This document shows positions 59,930 through 64,000 of a stretch of 64,000 bases of DNA, one piece after another; positions within the stretch are counted from its first letter, which is position 1; each line of letters begins with the position of its first letter. The stretch comes from Anthonomus grandis grandis. Lineage: Eukaryota > Arthropoda > Insecta > Coleoptera > Curculionidae. The translations under genes and the position numbers were made by a program. The stretch lies in assembly GCF_022605725.1 (NCBI RefSeq), contig NC_065546.1:20952227-21016226 (forward strand), given 5' to 3'. The notes beneath the pieces were generated by a model that was given only the letters and a program-made list of their open reading frames with translations, did no database searches and was not told the DNA's origin.

Positions 59930-60255
59930 GTATGAAAAAAAAATTTTTTTACAAAAATCTTAAACACGTCGATTTTATTTTCGAGGAGGACAACTTTTCC
60001 TTACCAAGGCACCCTCATACCAGTAACCCTATTCGAGGGGGTGGGATCACCCCTAAAATCTTAAATAGAAAGAGGGGTCGTGTGATACCTTATTTTAAAG
60101 GTCTTTTAATTCTGAATATAACTGCCAAATTTGAAGTGGCTAAAATTTTTTATCCGAATATGACAGCTTGTCAAAATTGTAGAAACAGCGAAAATGAAAA
60201 AGGTATTTTGAACTCTGTTTTGGATAATATTTTTAAAAGAATAAGGAAGTCCTAG
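59930..60255 (+). other. ORF in the left terminal repeat of element C
   Basis: This inward-facing open frame includes KHVDFIFEEDNFSLPRHP, GGGITPKILNRKRGR and ILNITAKFEVAKIF. It has a mirror copy in the other arm (62114-62455, minus). No known domain is recognised. It could be a chance open frame of a conserved terminal repeat. Confidence 0.35.
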
Positions 60256-60547
60256 TTTCAAAGGGGTCACTTATTAATTAAGAGGCCACCCTAATACCTG
60301 GAACCCTTTACGAGGGGTTGAAAGCACCCCTTAAATCTTAAATAGAAAAAGGGGTCGTGGCATTCCTTATTTTGAAGGCCTTTTTACTCTGAATTTAAAT
60401 GGTGACTTCTGAGTGACTGATGGATATCTTGTGGATATAAAAATAGCAAGAAATATCTTTACTGCCAGTAAAAGTGGAGAGATAAGAAATACCTACCCTT
60501 TTCCTTTTGTGTCTTTTAAATAAAACTAAAAGTTTATTTAAATTACG

Positions 60548-61628
60548 TCAATTTATTAAATGTTCAAATTGTTCCCCGCCTACTTCCATGCAGGAATACA
60601 GGTTTTGCTCAAAACGATGCCTGACGTTTTGTAGAACTTCAGGTGTTATCATCTGACACTCATTTATAATTCTCTGGCATAAGTCTTCTAAGGTGTCTGG
60701 TTGGGTAGCGTAAACTTTTGTTTTTAAATGCCCCCATAAAAAAAAAATCTAATGGGGTTAAATCGGGTGACCTAGCTGGCCATTCCATAAAAGGTCCTCT
60801 CCTTCCAATCCAACGATCAGGAAATATCTCATCAAAATATTGCCTCACACCAGCAGCATAATGTGGAGGCGCTCCGTCTTGTTGGAAAACGACTTGATCA
60901 TCATCAGAATAATTTCCGCCTTCCATTATTTTTACTATTCTTGGATATACGGCATTTTCCAAGAGATCTCGGTACATTTCTCCATTCAAATTTCCGGGCA
61001 GAAAAAACGGACCAACAATGGAGCCGCCCAAGATTCCCGCCCAAACATTTTACTTCTCAGGGAACTCGGTATGAACTTCACGAAACTGGCCCGGATTTGC
61101 ATTTGACCAGTAGCGGCAGTTATGACGATTTACGTTGCCATTAAGAAAAAAAGTACATTCATTTGAAAAGCAAATGTTGTAAATAAGACGCGGATTAACA
61201 GTTATCATATCACTAAGCGATTCACAAATTTGCACTCGTCTGTCAAAATCGTCCTCATTCAGTTCTTGCACCAGATGAATTTTGTTAGCATGGAATTTAT
61301 TATGCTTAAGTATCCTATGAACACTACTTTTGCTTACTCCTGTACTCGTCGCCAATTTTCTGACACTTATTCCTGGCTCGGCATGAAGTTGACCTAGGAC
61401 AGTTATTTGCATTGCTTCATTGACAACAACGGCATTTTGAACCTCACGCTTTTTATTTAAGACACTGCCAGATTCCCTAAATTTAGCAACTATTTCTAGA
61501 ACGTATTTTCTGTTGACTCGTTTATCTGGATGAAGGTCATTAAATTCTTGTACCGTTCTATTGTCACAATTGTTATGCCGAAAGAAAAACTCTATCATCT
61601 CAACCCTCTCTGCAGTAGAATAAACCAT
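60548..61628 (-). pseudogene. Element C transposase, nearly intact (one stop, one frameshift)
   Basis: The start at 61628 gives MVYSTAERVEMIEFFFRH, an HTH of the DUF4817 kind without an intron, then a second HTH (ISVRKLATSTGVSKSSVHR) and the first catalytic region (FSNECTFFLNGNVNRHNCRYW, where D is replaced by N in FSNE). An in-frame TAA at 61050-61052 is followed in the same frame by NVWAGILGG, LPGNLNGEMYRDLLE, VFQQDGAPPHYAAGVRQ and ARSPDLTPLDFF. A frameshift in an A/T homopolymer at about 60738-60748 leads to the true C-terminus CMEVGGEQFEHLIN-stop at 60548. There are 42 residues between the second and third D, one more than in element B. Confidence 0.92.
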
Positions 61629-62113
61629 TGCTAACAGTGTTTCAACACGTAAAAGAATGGGTAATAATTTAAAACTATTTAAATAAATGCTGCTTTATGA
61701 AAAAAGTACCAATGATATTTAGCAAGCTAAATAAATTCTTCAGATACTTGTGTTTGCATTTTATTTTGTATTTTGTTTTTATTTATGATATGCTGATAAG
61801 GTGTAATAACAATAATATTAATAATACTAATAAATTTTTAATCATGTTTTAATGATCCAATAAAAAAAATTGTAAGAAAGGGTTTCAGGCATAAAGGTTT
61901 ATTTAAAGCATTTTTTCCAGAATTTTATTTGGCTTTCATATCCAGAAGAAATCCATCAGTCACTCAGAAGTCACCATTTAAATTTAAAGTGAAAACGCTT
62001 TCAACATAAGGTATAACACGATCCCTCTTTCTGTTTAAGATTTAAGGGTTGCTTTCAACCCCTCGTAAAGGATTCCAGGTATTAGGTGGCCTCTTAATTA
62101 ATAAGTGACCCCT

Positions 62114-62455
62114 TCAAAAATAGGATTTCCTTGTTCTTTTAAAAATATTATCCAAAAAAGAGTCCATAATACCTTTTTCATTTTCGCTATTTCCGCAATT
62201 TTGACAAGCTGTTTTATCCAGAGAAATAATTTTAGCCACTTCAAATTTGGCAGTTATATTCAGAATGAAAAGACCTTTAAAATAAGGTATCATACGACCC
62301 CTCTTTCCATTTAGGATTTTAGGGGTGATTCCACCCCCTCGAAGGGGGTTGCTGGTATGAGGGTGCCTTGGTAAGGAAAAGTTGTCTCCCTCAAAAATAA
62401 AATCGACGTGTCCGAGATTTTTGAAAAAAAAATTTTTTTTCATACCGAAAATAGC
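62114..62455 (-). other. Mirror ORF in the right terminal repeat of element C
   Basis: It reads GHVDFIFEGDNFSLPRHP, GGGITPKILNGKRGR and ILNITAKFEVAKII, then continues to KRTRKSYF. It differs from the left copy at about one residue in five or fewer and stays open throughout. See the left-arm entry. Confidence 0.35.
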
Positions 62456-62800
62456 TCTGTTTCGTTTTCGCTGGGACACCCTGCATAACTACACGTAACA
62501 TTATATATTCGTGTAGGCTGGTAGCTTCAAAATACATCTCAGACCTCTAGAATGTTTGCAAAAAATGTATGCAAATCTGCTAGATGAACTAACTATAATA
62601 ACAACGCTAAAAGATGTTAAAAAAGAACTATAATAGAACTATTATAGAAAATTGGCTACCCAAACAAACTAGACTCAAAATAGAGCAAATTATAGGGACG
62701 AAAATATTGTCATGATACTACCAATGATAGTACCAAACTAGTAAATGTTTGAGTTAGAATACGTTACTTAATTATGATCATGAACTCCATTTAGAAAAAT

Positions 62801-63571
62801 AAAGAAAAATCTGTATTGTTGTGACGAACTCATAATGAGTTACATATTTTATTGGGTATTACTTCACTTATAGCACAAATCATTTTAGAAAATTTGAACC
62901 AACTGGTTCAAGTTAGGTATTTTAATTCAAAAAGTAGGTCTTCTTGTTGATTTTATCGTTTTCAATTTTAATATTCATAACAAAGTTAGGTAGGATATTG
63001 AAAAAGAAGAAACGAGTTCAGAGATTAATAGATTAAACCTCAGCTCCTAGGTATTTAAAAAATCTATTATACCTCAAGTAAATTATTGTATTTAAAACTT
63101 ATTGAACTTAAATTAAATTTATAACGAAAGGTACGATTTGAATAATAAAATGATCGTAGCCACAGAGATTTAATAATGTAAATAAATATTTCAGTTACAC
63201 GTTAGCAAAATTTATGATTTTTATAAAATTGCCATTATAAAAATATTAAATTGTCTTTTACGTATATTGAGAATTTGATATGTTAGAATATTACCTTGTA
63301 TGCCGAAAAAATACAGAGCACTAGAACAGTACTGCTAGATATTCTAGATTCGTAACATGCCAAACCGAAGATTCTTTTTAATTATTTACCAGAAAATTTA
63401 GAAGTAACTAAAACATATTTAAAAGAATTAGAAGAAGGAACCAATTTATATTCAGCGAGTACGAAAAACTTAACTAGCGATGTATCGTGAGCTGGTGTGA
63501 GCTGAGTAACAATATGGCGGGTCTAAAAGAAACATAAAATTGTGAGATATAAGTATTAACTAGTATAAACA
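62801..63571. other. AT-rich spacer, nothing recognised
   Basis: No gene or paired repeat is seen. Confidence 0.45.
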
Positions 63572-63740
63572 TTGTTGCTTGGTCACGATGAAAGAAGACC
63601 TGTTTTTTGGAACTGGTTACGTAATGCATATGAAGCAAATGGTAATATTTTAAACTCTGTAATTTGGAGCGACGAAGGTAATTTTTTAAACAAGGGTACA
63701 TTTAACCGTAAAAATTTACACTATTGGTTTAAAAAAATCT
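63572..63740 (+). pseudogene. Transposase scrap of the mariner type (first catalytic region)
   Basis: The frame reads RRPVFWNWLRNAYEANGNIL, SVIWSDEGNFLNKGTFNRKN and LHYW. This is the W-S-D-E region with the first catalytic aspartate and the following N-R-x-N-x-x-Y-W box seen in elements B and C. Homology ends after LHYW. No terminal repeats are visible before the window edge. Confidence 0.75.
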
Positions 63741-64000
63741 TTTCCTTTTTGATCTCAGAAGCTTGATGTGGCCTAATAGAAGATTAATTTAAGATTTAAG
63801 TTCATATTTTTTTAAATACGTAAATTAGTCTATTTTCTTCTTCTTTTCAGTTTTTGAGCGTGTGAGATAGTATTTTCTAAATTGATTTTTGCTATAAGTG
63901 ACGTAACACCCAATAAAATAAGTAACTTAAAACAAAGAAAGACCAATTAAGTTAAACTTAATCAATTAGAGGAATCTCTCTTCCTATTTATAAGGGTGCG
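63741..64000. other. AT-rich end of window
   Basis: Nothing recognised. Confidence 0.4.

Larger units (their letters stand above)
59890..62485 (-). mobile_element. Element C: mariner-type transposon with ~550-bp terminal inverted repeats
   Basis: The left arm 59890-60441 and right arm 61932-62485 are inverted copies, starting TACAGGGTGTCCCAGCG and TGCAGGGTGTCCCAGCG. TA is duplicated outside at 59888-59889 and 62486-62487. The interior carries a nearly intact transposase on the minus strand. Both arms contain mirror-image open frames of about 110-120 codons. It sits in the same LINE as element B and close to it. Confidence 0.94.
56691..62800 (+). pseudogene. LINE carrying two nested mariner-type elements
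   Basis: Three pieces on the + strand make one decayed LINE. 56720-56887 resembles RT fingers (LSIIYEKFMHFF, then LLYKKMQF). 59552-59889 is clear: LTKAFDTVDHTILEDII (motif A) immediately after element B, then KIMYLGILLDSNFNWINHV (thumb) and LKILYTSII up to element C. After C, 62530-62630 continues with LRPLECLQKMYANLLDEL, as expected next in such RTs. RT motifs B and C between the middle pieces are deleted. The first and last pieces are weak, the middle piece strong. Confidence 0.65.

Noticed and set aside
1..64000. CRISPR arrays, bacterial operons, tRNA or rRNA genes
   Set aside because: No regularly spaced repeats, no clustered intact ORFs, and no clear tRNA B-box with a foldable partner was found by eye; the introns and LINEs show a eukaryotic genome.

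Overview
The window is nuclear DNA of an insect, probably a beetle; the order is an inference and not proven by the sequence. It is very AT-rich, full of decayed transposons, and contains one convincing host gene. That gene is a scratch-type (Snail superfamily) zinc-finger repressor on the + strand, in three exons (16415-16622, 37148-38069, 38497-38737). They join in phase to give 456 residues: a SNAG-like start, a low-complexity middle and five C2H2 fingers. A C-rich, TATA-bearing promoter lies at about 15770-16060. Intron 1 is about 20.5 kb and holds a LINE, a mariner remnant, an unusual TGACG-rich inverted-repeat element, and several less AT-rich blocks that could be neural enhancers.

Layout. 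1-5868: a decayed BEL/Pao LTR retrotransposon on the minus strand, cut by the window edge inside the integrase. 5869-13900: AT-rich intergenic DNA with one rotted LINE (9540-10740, minus). 13905-15420: a second LINE, plus strand. 15770-38737: scratch. 38738-41488 and 44000-44340: a G-poor, CTAA/TCTAGTC-rich degenerate repeat field. 41489-43999: a Tc1/mariner-superfamily element whose transposase middle is replaced by a BEL/Pao pol fragment. 44340-53477: almost featureless AT-rich DNA. 53478-56071: a Tc1-like DD34E element with Sleeping-Beauty-like double repeats in each end, itself split by an 899-bp hAT-type element with an 8-bp target duplication. 56690-62800: a LINE carrying two mariner-type elements (B, 56888-59551; C, 59890-62485), each with 550-580-bp terminal inverted repeats and TA target duplications. 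63572-63740: one more transposase scrap.

The genes do not form a pathway: one developmental regulator sits in transposon-rich surroundings. The main interest is in the transposons. Two transposases (Tc1-like and B) have spliceosomal-type introns of 56 and 61 bp. Element C is nearly intact (one stop codon, one homopolymer frameshift) and carries mirror-image ORFs in its two terminal repeats. Element A is a transposase/retrotransposon chimera. The TGACG-rich element in scratch intron 1 belongs to no family I can name.
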